DNA from: Spartobacteria bacterium
GTDB lineage: Bacteria > Verrucomicrobiota > Verrucomicrobiia > Chthoniobacterales > Chthoniobacteraceae
Direction of reading: 5' to 3'
Assembly (NCBI GenBank): GCA_021324395.1
Contig: JAJPJG010000038.1
Span: 1-64,000, forward strand
Length of the DNA: 64,000 nucleotides
How positions within the stretch are numbered: position 1 is the stretch's first letter; every line of letters begins with the position of its first letter. A model generated the notes under the pieces. That model was not told the DNA's origin and did not search any database. It saw nothing but the letters and a program-made list of their open reading frames with translations. Positions 34,345-43,495 of the stretch are shown here, piece after piece. The translations under genes and the position numbers were made by a program.

Positions 34345-35892
34345 TTGAATACCGAAGCTATTGAGTCATGGGTTGCGACGTGGATTGCTCGCGCGCTGGA
34401 GGTGGAAGAAAACGATATTAATACTTCCGAGTCTTTTACCGGGCTTGGACTCGACTCGTTAAGTCTCTATACTTTGACCGGAGATATCTCGGCGTGGATG
34501 GGACGCGATTTACCCGTTACGATTGCATGGGAATATCCTACGGTCAAAGGTCTCGCGTTACATCTCGGTTCCTTGCCCAAGGAGAGTGATGAAAGCATTC
34601 CGCACGTTTCGCGTGATCAGCCATTGCCGCTTAGCTTTAGCCAGGAACGAATGTGGAACCACGCGCAAAAGCCGCGTGATCGCGACTTTGTGGTAAGGCG
34701 TTACATCCTGACCGGCGAGGTCGATCGCCGCGCGCTGGAGCGAGCTGTCGATGATTTTGTCCGTCGTCATGAGATTTTGCGAACTACCTTTGCGGGTGTA
34801 AATGGTGAGTCCTGTCAGGTTATCCAATCGCCTGCTGCTGGAAACCTTCTTTATACTGACCTAAGCGATCACTCTGCGGCTGCCGACCAAGCTGCCGCGC
34901 TCATTCAAGAGCTGGCGGATCGCGGCATTGATCTGGCAAACGGTTCGCTCTTTTATGCATGGCTACTAAAGCATCATGAGACGGAGCATAGCCTTGCATT
35001 TGTTCTGCACCACATGACTTATGACGCGCGCTCTTTCGATGTGCTGCACGAGGAAATCAGCGCGCTCTACAATGCCTACCGCAGTGGAAGTGAGTCGCCT
35101 TTGCCCGAGCTTCGCGTGCAGGTGGCGGACTTTGCGGCGTGGCAACGCGAATGGCTGCGCGAAGGCGGCGAAGCTTATGGTGCGGCGGTCGAATGGTGGA
35201 AAAAGCATTGGCCGGCGGGTGTCGCAACGCTTAACGAGCTGCCTTTTTCATGCAAAGCGAAGCCGGATAATCCCGACGCGATTCATCCTTACTACACCGT
35301 TACTTTTTCGCCTGAACTGCTCGAGCGCCTTAGAGCTTTGTGCCGCCGTGAAAATGTGACGCTTTATACCGTGATGTTCGCGGCCTTTGCGCGGCTGCTC
35401 CATGAGTATTCACAAAGGGAGCAGTTAGTCATCGGCACTTATGTCTCGCAGCGCAGCAAGCCATCGACTGCGGCGATGATGGGCTTTTTCGTGAACCTGC
35501 TTTCGCTTTGCATCGATCATCGCGGGCAGCCTTCTTTTCGCGAGCTGATGAGACGCATCCAGCAAACGATGCAGGAAGCGACGATCCACCAGTATCTGCC
35601 ATTCGAGAGGCTTTCCGATGAGCTGGAGAAAAGCGAGGACCGCAAGCCGCCGGCTGCGGAAATCATCTTTCAGCTCACCAAGACCACGAAGGCGCTGCAA
35701 CTTGACGGACTGACGAATTACCTCGCGCCGACTTCGCGCCAGTTCAGCAAGCCGTGGAGACTGTCGCTCACGGTCGTCGAGGGCGAGAACAGCCTGCAGG
35801 CGAGCGCGGGGTTCGATCCCGAATTGTATGCGCGCGAGGGCGTGATCGAGATGGTGCAGCGCTACGCGGCGTTTTTGGAAGCGAATGTTTAG
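34345..35892 (+). CDS. Acyl carrier protein-condensation domain fusion
   Basis: The start is a TTG at 34345, one base after the FAAL stop, with AGGAG at 34332-34336. An apparent ATG at 34012 would run the gene backward through the FAAL gene and is rejected. Residues 1-80 form an acyl/peptidyl carrier domain with the phosphopantetheine Ser in GLGLDSLSLY. Residues ~95-510 form an NRPS condensation domain with the active motif HHMTYDARS (HHxxxD). So one protein both receives the fatty acyl group from the FAAL and carries it to an acceptor amine or hydroxyl. There is no adenylation domain, so the acceptor is free, perhaps a glycan made by the upstream GTs. The domain could instead be a PapA-like O-acyltransferase. 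Confidence 0.85.
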   Translation: MNTEAIESWVATWIARALEVEENDINTSESFTGLGLDSLSLYTLTGDISAWMGRDLPVTIAWEYPTVKGLALHLGSLPKESDESIPHVSRDQPLPLSFSQERMWNHAQKPRDRDFVVRRYILTGEVDRRALERAVDDFVRRHEILRTTFAGVNGESCQVIQSPAAGNLLYTDLSDHSAAADQAAALIQELADRGIDLANGSLFYAWLLKHHETEHSLAFVLHHMTYDARSFDVLHEEISALYNAYRSGSESPLPELRVQVADFAAWQREWLREGGEAYGAAVEWWKKHWPAGVATLNELPFSCKAKPDNPDAIHPYYTVTFSPELLERLRALCRRENVTLYTVMFAAFARLLHEYSQREQLVIGTYVSQRSKPSTAAMMGFFVNLLSLCIDHRGQPSFRELMRRIQQTMQEATIHQYLPFERLSDELEKSEDRKPPAAEIIFQLTKTTKALQLDGLTNYLAPTSRQFSKPWRLSLTVVEGENSLQASAGFDPELYAREGVIEMVQRYAAFLEANV

Positions 35893-35924
35893 AAAAATTG
35901 GCCAATTCCCTAGTGCATTTTTGA

Positions 35925-37556
35925 TCAAAGGCGTTTCGCCAATCTTTCCGCAAGCCGCTGCAGCGCGGGCGAGCGATCGTGCGGGTCGAGACGCACTTCG
36001 ATGAGGCTGAAGCCGGCGGTGTTTTCTTTTGCCTCCGCCAGCGCACAGTGGAGCTGCTCCTCGGTATCGACGACCCAGCCGCGACCTGCGCCGAGGAGCT
36101 CGGGCAGTTTGTGGTAGCGCCATTCGAGCACGTCGTTGTAAGGCCCGTCCTGCATGTGGCGCTCCGTGCCGTAGCCACGATTGTTTAACACAATGACGAT
36201 CGGCGACAGGCCGTGGCGCACAGCGGTCGCGAGCTCGGTGCCGGTCATTTGAAATGCGCCGTCGCCGACGAGCACGAGCGGGCGCAGTTTTGGGTTGGCG
36301 ATTTGCGCGCCTACGGCGGCTGGAACGGCGAAGCCCATCGATGCGTAGTAGGCGGGACCGAGAAATTCGGTGCGGTGATGGATGTAAAGATCAGCTGCGC
36401 CAAAAAGCGCGTCGCCGACATCGGTAACGACGATCGTGTTGTCGTCGAGGAAGGTGTTTAGCAACGCGAAAAGACGTTGGGACGTGATGGCGGAATTCTG
36501 GATTTCGGGTTTTGCGTTTTCGATTGGCTTGCGAAAGGGCGCGTTGCTGGTTTCGCGCTTTTTTAAATCGGCATCGATGAGGCCGCGGACGAAATCTTTG
36601 AAACGGACGTCGTCGAAATTGTGATAGCGGATGGAGAGCTTTTCGCTGGTGGCGTTGATGCTGCGTGCGGGATCGAGGCGCGCGGTATACACGCCGAGAT
36701 TAATGTCGGTCATGAACGCGCCGAGCATGATCACGCAATCGCTCGCCTCGACAAATTCGCGCACGTCCTCGCGTCCCATCGCGCCTTCGTAAACGCCGAG
36801 ATAAAGCGGGTGCTGCTCGCTGATAACGGATTTGCCGAGGATCGTCGTAGCAAATGGAATGCCGGTCTTTTTTAACAGATCGAGCAGTGCTTCCTGCAGT
36901 CCGAAGCGATGCACTTCCACGTCGGCGAGAATCACCGGCTGGCGCGCGTTGTTGATCATGAACGTAGCTTCGTGCAAAGCCTCGCGCAGCGTGTTCGGGT
37001 CGCTTTCCTCGTGGAGTTCGGCGGGTTGGTGATGCGCGATGCCGGGGACGTTCACCATGTCGCGCGGCAGCTCGATGTAAACAGGGCGTTTGTAACGCAG
37101 CGCGGCGTGCAGCACGCGGTCGATTTCCGCAAACGCAGTTTGCGCGTCGCTGAGCACGGTGCTGGCGACGGTGAGTTGCTCGAAGACTTTTTTCTGTGTG
37201 TCGAACTCGCGCACTTTGTGATGCAGCAGCGGATTTTTTTCGCGCTCTTTCATTCCCGGCGCGCCGCTGATGACGACGACCGGCGATTTTTCCGCGAAAG
37301 CCTCGGCGGTGGTGTTCGCGACTTTCAGTCCGCCCACGCAATAGGTGATGCAGACAACGCCGAGTCCGCGCAATCGCGCATACGCGTCGGCGGCGAAACC
37401 CGCGCCTTGTTCATCGCACGTCGTAATCGTGCGCAGCTCGCTTTTTTGCAGCAGATCATAAAAGCCGAGCACGTAGTCGCCGGGGATGCCGAAGATGTCC
37501 GTGACGCCGTGTGCGCGGAGGCGCGAGATGAGGTATTCGCCGATGGTCGGAGGCAT
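35925..37556 (-). CDS. TPP-dependent decarboxylase (pyruvate/indolepyruvate type)
   Basis: The protein has 543 residues and the three domains of ThDP enzymes. The PYR domain has the glutamate in CDEQGAGFAADAYAR. The PP domain has the metal and diphosphate motif VGDGAFQMTGTEL followed by NRGYG. The IFGIPGDYVLGFYDLL start and the PVYIELPRDMV turn fit pyruvate/indolepyruvate/phenylpyruvate decarboxylases. These make an aldehyde from a 2-oxo acid. It converges with the ACP-condensation gene after 32 bp, so it is probably not in that transcript. Confidence 0.88.
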   Translation of the reverse strand: MPPTIGEYLISRLRAHGVTDIFGIPGDYVLGFYDLLQKSELRTITTCDEQGAGFAADAYARLRGLGVVCITYCVGGLKVANTTAEAFAEKSPVVVISGAPGMKEREKNPLLHHKVREFDTQKKVFEQLTVASTVLSDAQTAFAEIDRVLHAALRYKRPVYIELPRDMVNVPGIAHHQPAELHEESDPNTLREALHEATFMINNARQPVILADVEVHRFGLQEALLDLLKKTGIPFATTILGKSVISEQHPLYLGVYEGAMGREDVREFVEASDCVIMLGAFMTDINLGVYTARLDPARSINATSEKLSIRYHNFDDVRFKDFVRGLIDADLKKRETSNAPFRKPIENAKPEIQNSAITSQRLFALLNTFLDDNTIVVTDVGDALFGAADLYIHHRTEFLGPAYYASMGFAVPAAVGAQIANPKLRPLVLVGDGAFQMTGTELATAVRHGLSPIVIVLNNRGYGTERHMQDGPYNDVLEWRYHKLPELLGAGRGWVVDTEEQLHCALAEAKENTAGFSLIEVRLDPHDRSPALQRLAERLAKRL

Positions 37557-37760
37557 GCGCGACTATACTGCGGCGTCGCGGGAATTGTCATGCGGCGCGA
37601 ATCTCCGCACGAAATTCACCTGTTGACAGAGCGGGCGTCTTTTGCGAGTTTGCTTCACGCAAGTTCGCGCTATCCGGTTGTTCGCCTCTCTGGCAAAACT
37701 CCCTCGCAAAACGCTGGCGCGGTCCTGATTTTTACCTACGGAAATTAAATCCATCCCGAT

Positions 37761-38516
37761 ATTGCGGGTCATAGCAAGTGGTCCAAAGTTAAGCGCTTTA
37801 AAGGCGCACTCGATCAGAAACGTGGAAAGCTTTTTTCAAAGCTATCCAAAGAGATTACTGTCGCCGCGAAAATGGGCGGCGGTGATCCCGGCGGCAATCC
37901 GCGTCTGCGCAGTGCGATTCTCGCCGCGCGCGCGCAAAGCATGCCGAACGATAACATCGAGCGTGCGATTAAGCGCGGCACCGGCGAAGGCGCGGACGCA
38001 CAGCATTTCGATGAGATTGTTTACGAGGGCTACGCGCCAGGTGGCGTGGCGTTGATCGTGGAAGTCGCGACAGACAACAAGAATCGCACCGCAGCGGACC
38101 TGCGCAGTATTTTTACAAAGAACCACGGCAATCTCGCGTCGAGCGGAAGCGTGAGTTACATGTTTCATCGCAAAGGCCAGATCACGGTGCCACGCGATGT
38201 GCTCGATGAGGACAAGCTGCTGGAAATTGTGCTCGAAGCCGGCGCGGAAGAGTTGACAAGCGACGAAGAACATCATGTCATCACGACCGCACACGACCAG
38301 CTCTACGCTGTCGCCGAGGCGCTGAAGATCGCGGGTATCACCGCGGATTCGCACAAGCTGACTTACGTTCCTGAAACCACCGTGCCGGTGGCGGACGAAT
38401 CCATAGCAGCGCAAGTGTTAAGGCTCTGCGAAGCGCTCGAGGACAACGACGACGTGCAAAACGTGTATTCGAATTTTGATGTGCCAGAGGAAGTGCTGGC
38501 GAAACTGAGCGCCTGA
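37761..38516 (+). CDS. yebC: YebC/PmpR family protein, apparent ATT start
   Basis: YebC-family proteins bind DNA as regulators or help ribosomes over proline stretches. The first ATG (37872) would begin at GGGDPGGNPRLRSAI and delete the conserved N-terminus. In the same frame upstream, from 37761, the sequence reads ?-AGHSKWSKVKRFKGALDQ and KRGKLFSKLSKEITVAAK, which is the family's standard start. The codon in the Met position is ATT (37761-37763). The only other possibility before an in-frame stop at 37746 is ATC at 37749. So the gene either initiates at ATT, or an ATG has been mutated or misread. With that start it is 251 residues, the normal length. A terminator follows at 38524. Confidence 0.9.
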   Translation: MAGHSKWSKVKRFKGALDQKRGKLFSKLSKEITVAAKMGGGDPGGNPRLRSAILAARAQSMPNDNIERAIKRGTGEGADAQHFDEIVYEGYAPGGVALIVEVATDNKNRTAADLRSIFTKNHGNLASSGSVSYMFHRKGQITVPRDVLDEDKLLEIVLEAGAEELTSDEEHHVITTAHDQLYAVAEALKIAGITADSHKLTYVPETTVPVADESIAAQVLRLCEALEDNDDVQNVYSNFDVPEEVLAKLSA

Positions 38517-38523
38517 ATTTTCC

Positions 38524-38549
38524 AGACCGATTGAAGTCCGGTCTTTTTT
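38524..38549 (+). terminator. Rho-independent terminator after yebC
   Basis: AGACCG (38524-38529) pairs with CGGTCT (38539-38544) around a nine-base loop, followed by a run of T. It lies 8 bp after the yebC stop and 27 bp before rho, so rho most likely has its own promoter or is read through from yebC. Confidence 0.8.
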
Positions 38550-38575
38550 AAGAGACTTCGAAGACCAAATTCAAC

Positions 38576-40234
38576 ATGCCCATTATGACAGAGCCTAGCG
38601 ACAAACCGACAATCGAAGCCCAAAACGGTGAAGGCGCAGCCGCGCCGAAAAAGCGCACCATGAGCCTGGAAGCGCGCAGGAAAATTTCCGAGACGCTGAA
38701 AGCCCGCCGCGCCGCCAAAGCTGAAGCAGCCGGCGAGACTTTGCCAAAAGCCGAAGAAACTCCCGTGGAAGAAACCAGCACGCCGCCCGCAGCCGTGAGC
38801 GGTTCGCGCAACGAACCCGCACCGATCGCGGAGAACGTCGCGGCACCAGTGCCGGAACAACCGGTCGCACCGAAAACCGAAGTGCCAGCGCCCGCACCCG
38901 CGGCGCCGCCAGTGGATGACCGTCCGCCGATCAAATCTTCCATCGACGCGCTTGAATCCTTGCGCGCCGCCGCCGCAGCAGCGCGCCCATATGAACCCAA
39001 GCCGCGCATCACAGCCGAGTCGACTGCGTCGACGCTCGAAAGCCTGCGGGCGATCACCCGCATCGCTCGCCCGAGCAGCCCGATGCCGGAGCAACTCGGC
39101 GAAGAATTGCCGCCGGTTGGCGACGATTACGTGCCCGAATACGCCGAGGGCATCGTCGAAGTTTCCGGTAAAGGTTTCGGCTTTTTGCGCGATCAAAAAC
39201 GCGGTTTTGTCCAGAATCCGGCGGACGTATTCGTCACGCCCGAGATCGTGCGGCAATACAATTTGCGCGACGGCCAGTGGGTCAAAGGAGAGGTTCGTCG
39301 CGGCAATCGCGGTGCTCAATTGTTCCGCCTCAGCGAAATCAACGGCGAGACGCCCGACAAGGCGCAGAACACGCCCGCATTTGAAGAACTCACCGTCGTC
39401 AGCCCCGATCAGCGCATTCATCTCGAGACGACGCCGGATCGTTACACAACGCGCATCATGGACATGATGACGCCAATCGGCAAAGGCCAGCGCGGCCTCA
39501 TCGTCGCGCCGCCGCGCACCGGCAAAACAACGCTGCTCCAGCACATCGCCGACGCGGTCGCGAAGAATCATCCGGAGATGAAATTGATCATCCTGCTCGT
39601 GGACGAGCGCCCGGAGGAAGTGACGGAAATTCGACGCACCTGTCCGACCGCCGATATCATGGCGAGCTCGAATGACAGCGATATCAAGAGCCATACGCGC
39701 ATCGCGCAGCTCGCGATCGAACGTGCGAAACGGCTTGTTGAACAAGGTCAGGATGTTTTCGTGCTGCTCGATTCGATCACGCGTGTTGGTCGTGCATTTA
39801 ATAATGCGATGGGCGGTGGCGGACGCACGATGTCCGGCGGCATCGATGCGCGTGCACTTGAAATCCCGCGCAAACTTTTCGCTTCAGCACGCAATACCGA
39901 GGAAGCCGGCTCGCTGACGATCATCGCGACCGCGCTCATCGACACAGGCAGCCGCATGGATGAGCTCATTTTCCAGGAGTTCAAGGGCACGGGCAACATG
40001 GAGCTCGTGCTCGATCGTAAAGTCGCCGATCTGCGGGTTTATCCAGCGGTCGACATTTTCAAATCCGGCACGCGTCGCGAGGAACTGCTCGTTCCCGCGG
40101 ATCAGCTCCACAAAATCAACGTGATCCGCCGCGGCCTCGCCGGCCACAAGCCTGAGGAAGCGATTGAGCGTCTGCTGAGTTTCGTGCGGAAATTCCCCAC
40201 GAACGCGCAGATGCTGAAAGAGATTCCGGGTTAA
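38576..40234 (+). CDS. rho: Transcription termination factor Rho with long N-terminal extension
   Basis: The C-terminal ~415 residues are a standard Rho: an RNA-binding cold-shock-like domain (GFGFLRDQKRGFVQNP), Walker A (IVAPPRTGKTTLLQ), LLVDERPEEVTEI, the Q-loop region SNDSDIKSHTRIA and the RNA-binding loop VVHLIM-type NNAMGGGGRTMSGGID. The first ~140 residues are extra: a basic SLEARRKISETLKARRAAK helix, then an Ala/Pro-rich low-complexity stretch, then two related 17-mers (ALESLRAAAAAARPYEP and TLESLRAITRIARPSSP). Rho extensions in other phyla alter RNA binding or drive condensates. Here the function is unknown. Total length is 552. Confidence 0.96.
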   Translation: MPIMTEPSDKPTIEAQNGEGAAAPKKRTMSLEARRKISETLKARRAAKAEAAGETLPKAEETPVEETSTPPAAVSGSRNEPAPIAENVAAPVPEQPVAPKTEVPAPAPAAPPVDDRPPIKSSIDALESLRAAAAAARPYEPKPRITAESTASTLESLRAITRIARPSSPMPEQLGEELPPVGDDYVPEYAEGIVEVSGKGFGFLRDQKRGFVQNPADVFVTPEIVRQYNLRDGQWVKGEVRRGNRGAQLFRLSEINGETPDKAQNTPAFEELTVVSPDQRIHLETTPDRYTTRIMDMMTPIGKGQRGLIVAPPRTGKTTLLQHIADAVAKNHPEMKLIILLVDERPEEVTEIRRTCPTADIMASSNDSDIKSHTRIAQLAIERAKRLVEQGQDVFVLLDSITRVGRAFNNAMGGGGRTMSGGIDARALEIPRKLFASARNTEEAGSLTIIATALIDTGSRMDELIFQEFKGTGNMELVLDRKVADLRVYPAVDIFKSGTRREELLVPADQLHKINVIRRGLAGHKPEEAIERLLSFVRKFPTNAQMLKEIPG

Positions 40235-40237
40235 ACG

Positions 40238-41752
40238 TTACAGCTCGAAAAATGAGCCAAGCTTCGCGAGGAAACTCGCGGTGTATTCGGCTTTGCGTGA
40301 CATGAGCGTGCGCTGCTCGGCGGTCGATGCGAGCACACTTTCATTTTCGAGGCGGCGCTGCGCGAGCATTTCGCTGAGAGATTGCAGGAGCGCTGGATTT
40401 TTCTGAAGTAGTTCGGCGAAAACCGGTTTCTCGATCTCCAGCACATCGCAATCGGTTGTGGCAACGATTGTCGCACTTCGCTTTTCGCCCGTAAGCAGCG
40501 ACATTTCGCCAAAGTAATCGCCGTCGCGCAGTGTTGCGACTTGCGCTGCTTCGCCATTCCGCTGCACGTAAACGGCGGCTGCGCCTTGCGCGAGAATGAA
40601 CATCGAGTTGCCTTCGGCTTCCTGTTCGATGATTTTTTCGTTTCGACCGAACCGGCAAAGATTCGCCGACTCGAGCAGGCGATCGGTTTGCGAATCGTCG
40701 AGACATTGAAAAAACGGCTGTTTGCGTAATAGCGCACGAGTGTTGTCGGAGATTTGCCGCTCGGTTTTCGGCATCTGTTTTTCGATCTGCAGCGTGCGAA
40801 TGGGGAATGGGATGCGAATGCCGGCGCGACTGAGCGCATACCAGACATTTGTGTGAATGTTATCGCTCGTCTCGTTAAATTTCCGGTGATTCTCGAGATA
40901 GTATTTGATCTCGTAAGTCACCGCCGAATCGCCAAATCCAACGAGAAACGCTTTCGGCGCGGGACTCGCCATGACGCCAGGCGCAGTCGCCGTTGCATGC
41001 ACGAGCACTTCTTTTACGCGATTTGGCGGCACGTTGTAATCGATCCCGAGCCGAATTCTCATCGCGTGTTCCTTTGTCGGATAGGAAAGATTGACGATGG
41101 TGTTGCGGACGATTGTGTTGTTCGGCACGTCCAGATAGATGTCGTCATTTGTGCAAAGACGCGTTGAACGCCAGTTGACCTCGATGACTTCGCCGTAAGT
41201 GTTGTCCACGATGAGCCAGTCGCCGTGTTTAAAAGGTTTTCCGAGTTGTAGCGAAATGCCGGAAATGATGTTGCCCAGCAAATCCTGCATTGCCCAACCG
41301 ATGATGCCGACCAGCACGGTCGACGGCAAAATAACGCCGGTGACGTTTTGTCCGTAAATGCCGCTCAACACCATCGCCACCGTCGTTAAAAAAACAATCA
41401 GCGCAAAAACATCGCGAAGATATTTTGGAATGGTGATACCGCGTCGTTGCTCAAAGTAAAACTCCCAGAAATAACGTCGCACCAGCGCGAGCGTGAAAAT
41501 GACACCGAGTAATATCGCGGCAACCCGCAGCTCTCTTTCCAACTGAAACGAGCCATAATCGTAGTGCAAATCGAGCAGCACGAGCGGCAAGTAGATCGAG
41601 ATGACGATGCAAAAAAGCCGATACATCACGCCGAGCGACACGCCCGCATGTCGTTTCAGCCAGCGGCCAATCGCAACGGTAACGAGATAGAGCAGCGGCG
41701 CGATAGCGATGAGCAGGAGCAGGCGTTCTGTCGCCGTGACCGACAAATTCAT
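40238..41752 (-). CDS. MscS-family channel with cyclic nucleotide-binding domain (bCNG type)
   Basis: The protein has 504 residues. Four or five N-terminal membrane helices lead to the MscS pore and upper-vestibule region (GIIGWAMQDLLGNIISGISLQLGKPFKHGDWLIVDNTYGEVIEVNWRS in pieces, beta domain after it). From about 340 to 465 is a cyclic-nucleotide-binding domain with FGEMSLLTGEKRSATIVA as phosphate-binding cassette. This is the bacterial cyclic-nucleotide-gated branch of MscS, in which gating responds to ligand more than to membrane tension. A short helical tail follows. It converges with rho with only 3 bp between stops. Confidence 0.92.
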   Translation of the reverse strand: MNLSVTATERLLLLIAIAPLLYLVTVAIGRWLKRHAGVSLGVMYRLFCIVISIYLPLVLLDLHYDYGSFQLERELRVAAILLGVIFTLALVRRYFWEFYFEQRRGITIPKYLRDVFALIVFLTTVAMVLSGIYGQNVTGVILPSTVLVGIIGWAMQDLLGNIISGISLQLGKPFKHGDWLIVDNTYGEVIEVNWRSTRLCTNDDIYLDVPNNTIVRNTIVNLSYPTKEHAMRIRLGIDYNVPPNRVKEVLVHATATAPGVMASPAPKAFLVGFGDSAVTYEIKYYLENHRKFNETSDNIHTNVWYALSRAGIRIPFPIRTLQIEKQMPKTERQISDNTRALLRKQPFFQCLDDSQTDRLLESANLCRFGRNEKIIEQEAEGNSMFILAQGAAAVYVQRNGEAAQVATLRDGDYFGEMSLLTGEKRSATIVATTDCDVLEIEKPVFAELLQKNPALLQSLSEMLAQRRLENESVLASTAEQRTLMSRKAEYTASFLAKLGSFFEL

Positions 41753-41788
41753 CGCGCTGGTTTACGGAAAATGCTGCGCACGTTCAAT

Positions 41789-42781
41789 TCATTCCACGAA
41801 TAGCTTCTTCGCGCGCCGTCGCACGTGACGCGCGCCGGGCAGATTCACCTTCGCATGCGTAGTGGCCGGATCGATCAACGCGCGGACCGATTGCACGAGG
41901 TCGAATGAAATGTCGGGCACGCCATTTTTTTGCAGCCACTGGTGAATGAGCGCGCTTTGCAGCGCGTCCGGCATCGCGCGTAATTCGGAGACGGACAATT
42001 CCGCCGAATCGACGCAAATCGATTGCCGCAAAAACTCCTGCTGTGCGCGCAGGATTTCGGCGGTTTTCCAAATGGATTTGCGAACGTCGCGACCGAGCGC
42101 TTTTTCGATCGCGGGAATGATCTCGCAGCGCATTTTGCTGCGCGTGTTTTGCAGTTCGCGATTTGTCGCGTCATCGCGGAATTTTAGTTTGTGCGTGTGG
42201 ATGTATTCGTCAATTTCCGCGCGCCAGATGCCAAGCAGCGGTCGCAGTAGATGCAATGTTGCGCCGTCTGTGTTACGCACAGTTTCAGCCTGCATTCCGC
42301 CGAGGCCAAAGGTTCCTGCGCCGCGAAACAAATTGAAAAGAAACGTCTCAACCTGATCGTCAGCGTGATGTGCGAGGAAAACGCCGTTGCATTTTTCCTC
42401 GACCGAGACGCGAGCGAAAAATGCGTAGCGTGCATCGCGCGCGGCAGTTTCGAGTGATTGCTTCTTTTTCGCCGCAAATTTTCGCACGTCATATTTCTTA
42501 ACAACCGAACGCAAGTTGTATTTCTCAGCCAGATTCGCAACAAAGCGCGCATCGGCGCTGCTCGCTCGTCCTCGCAAACTGTGGTCGAGATGACAGACAA
42601 CCAAATTTTTAAATCCACACGAAACCAGAAAGTGCAGCAGCGCGACCGAATCGCGTCCGCCTGAAACGCCAATGAGAAAGCTCTCCGCAGCATCGAAGTG
42701 CGCGAGCGCGGTGCGGGCTTTTTGCTCAAATGCGAGCGGTTTCGGTAACGGCGTTTTTTTTGCACGCGTGGATTTATTCAT
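41789..42781 (-). CDS. tilS: tRNA(Ile)-lysidine synthetase
   Basis: TilS converts C34 of tRNA-Ile(CAU) to lysidine, which lets it read AUA. The PP-loop is GVSGGRDSVALLHFL, and CHLDHSLRGRASSADARFV, LAHHADDQVETFLFNL and LRPLLGIWRAEIDEY follow in the expected order. I chose ATG 42781 (MNKSTRAKK). A farther ATG at 42814 would overlap the start of the divergent response-regulator gene. Length is about 330 residues. Regulation is not visible. Confidence 0.94.
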   Translation of the reverse strand: MNKSTRAKKTPLPKPLAFEQKARTALAHFDAAESFLIGVSGGRDSVALLHFLVSCGFKNLVVCHLDHSLRGRASSADARFVANLAEKYNLRSVVKKYDVRKFAAKKKQSLETAARDARYAFFARVSVEEKCNGVFLAHHADDQVETFLFNLFRGAGTFGLGGMQAETVRNTDGATLHLLRPLLGIWRAEIDEYIHTHKLKFRDDATNRELQNTRSKMRCEIIPAIEKALGRDVRKSIWKTAEILRAQQEFLRQSICVDSAELSVSELRAMPDALQSALIHQWLQKNGVPDISFDLVQSVRALIDPATTHAKVNLPGARHVRRRAKKLFVE

Positions 42782-42804
42782 GCTGTAACGACACTTTAAT
42801 AATA

Positions 42805-43479
42805 ATGGCCGCACCGAAAGAATCCGAATTCAAGCCGTTGTTCGTGCTAATCGCTGAGGACGAGCAGTCGATGATCGACATGCTCAAGCTCGCACTCACG
42901 AAGGCCGGCCATCGTATAGCAGCCGTCGCGCGCACCGGCAGCGAAGCGGTCGAACTCGCGCGAACCACGCGCATCGACCTGGCAATTCTCGACGTTGAGA
43001 TGCCGCGCATGAACGGACTCGACGCTGCGCGCGAGATTCTGGCTATTCGCGATGTGCCGCTCATCATCAGCACCGGACGCAGCGACGCAGCGGTGATTTC
43101 CGCGGCGCAACGCATCAACATCAAGGCGTTTCTCGTGAAGCCGTTTCGCCCGGAGCAGCTCGCTTCGGCCATCGCAATCGCAGTTTCGCAGCATCAATTT
43201 CAGCGCGAGGCGCAGGAAAAAATCACCGCGCTCTCAAGTGAACTCGAGTCACATAAAACAAACGCGAATGCGGTTTCGCTCGAAGCATTCGGCCTAACGA
43301 AACGCGAGCGCGAAGTGCTGGAGTTGATCGCTCAGGGAAAACCGAACTCCGAAATTGCTACGGAGTTGGGCGCTTCCACCCGCACGATCGACAAGCACGT
43401 GGAGCATATCCTGGCGAAGCTCGACGTGAAAACGCGAACGGCAGCAGCGGCGCGAGCGCTTCAGGCAAAGGCTGCGTAG
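42805..43479 (+). CDS. Response regulator with LuxR-type HTH
   Basis: Start ATG 42805 gives 224 residues. The receiver domain has the acidic pocket AEDE, phospho-acceptor Asp63 (ILDVEMPRMNG), a switch Ser/Thr region (IISTGRSD) and the conserved Lys in FLVKPFRPEQ. The C-terminal effector is a LuxR helix-turn-helix (LTKREREVLELIAQGKPNSEIATELGAS, then TRTIDKHVEHILAKL). A possible binding motif lies just downstream at 43496-43511, before the giant surface-protein gene. No partner kinase is adjacent. The upstream gene tilS is divergent, 23 bp away. Confidence 0.93.
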   Translation: MAAPKESEFKPLFVLIAEDEQSMIDMLKLALTKAGHRIAAVARTGSEAVELARTTRIDLAILDVEMPRMNGLDAAREILAIRDVPLIISTGRSDAAVISAAQRINIKAFLVKPFRPEQLASAIAIAVSQHQFQREAQEKITALSSELESHKTNANAVSLEAFGLTKREREVLELIAQGKPNSEIATELGASTRTIDKHVEHILAKLDVKTRTAAAARALQAKAA

Positions 43480-43495
43480 GGTTCCGTATTCGGAC

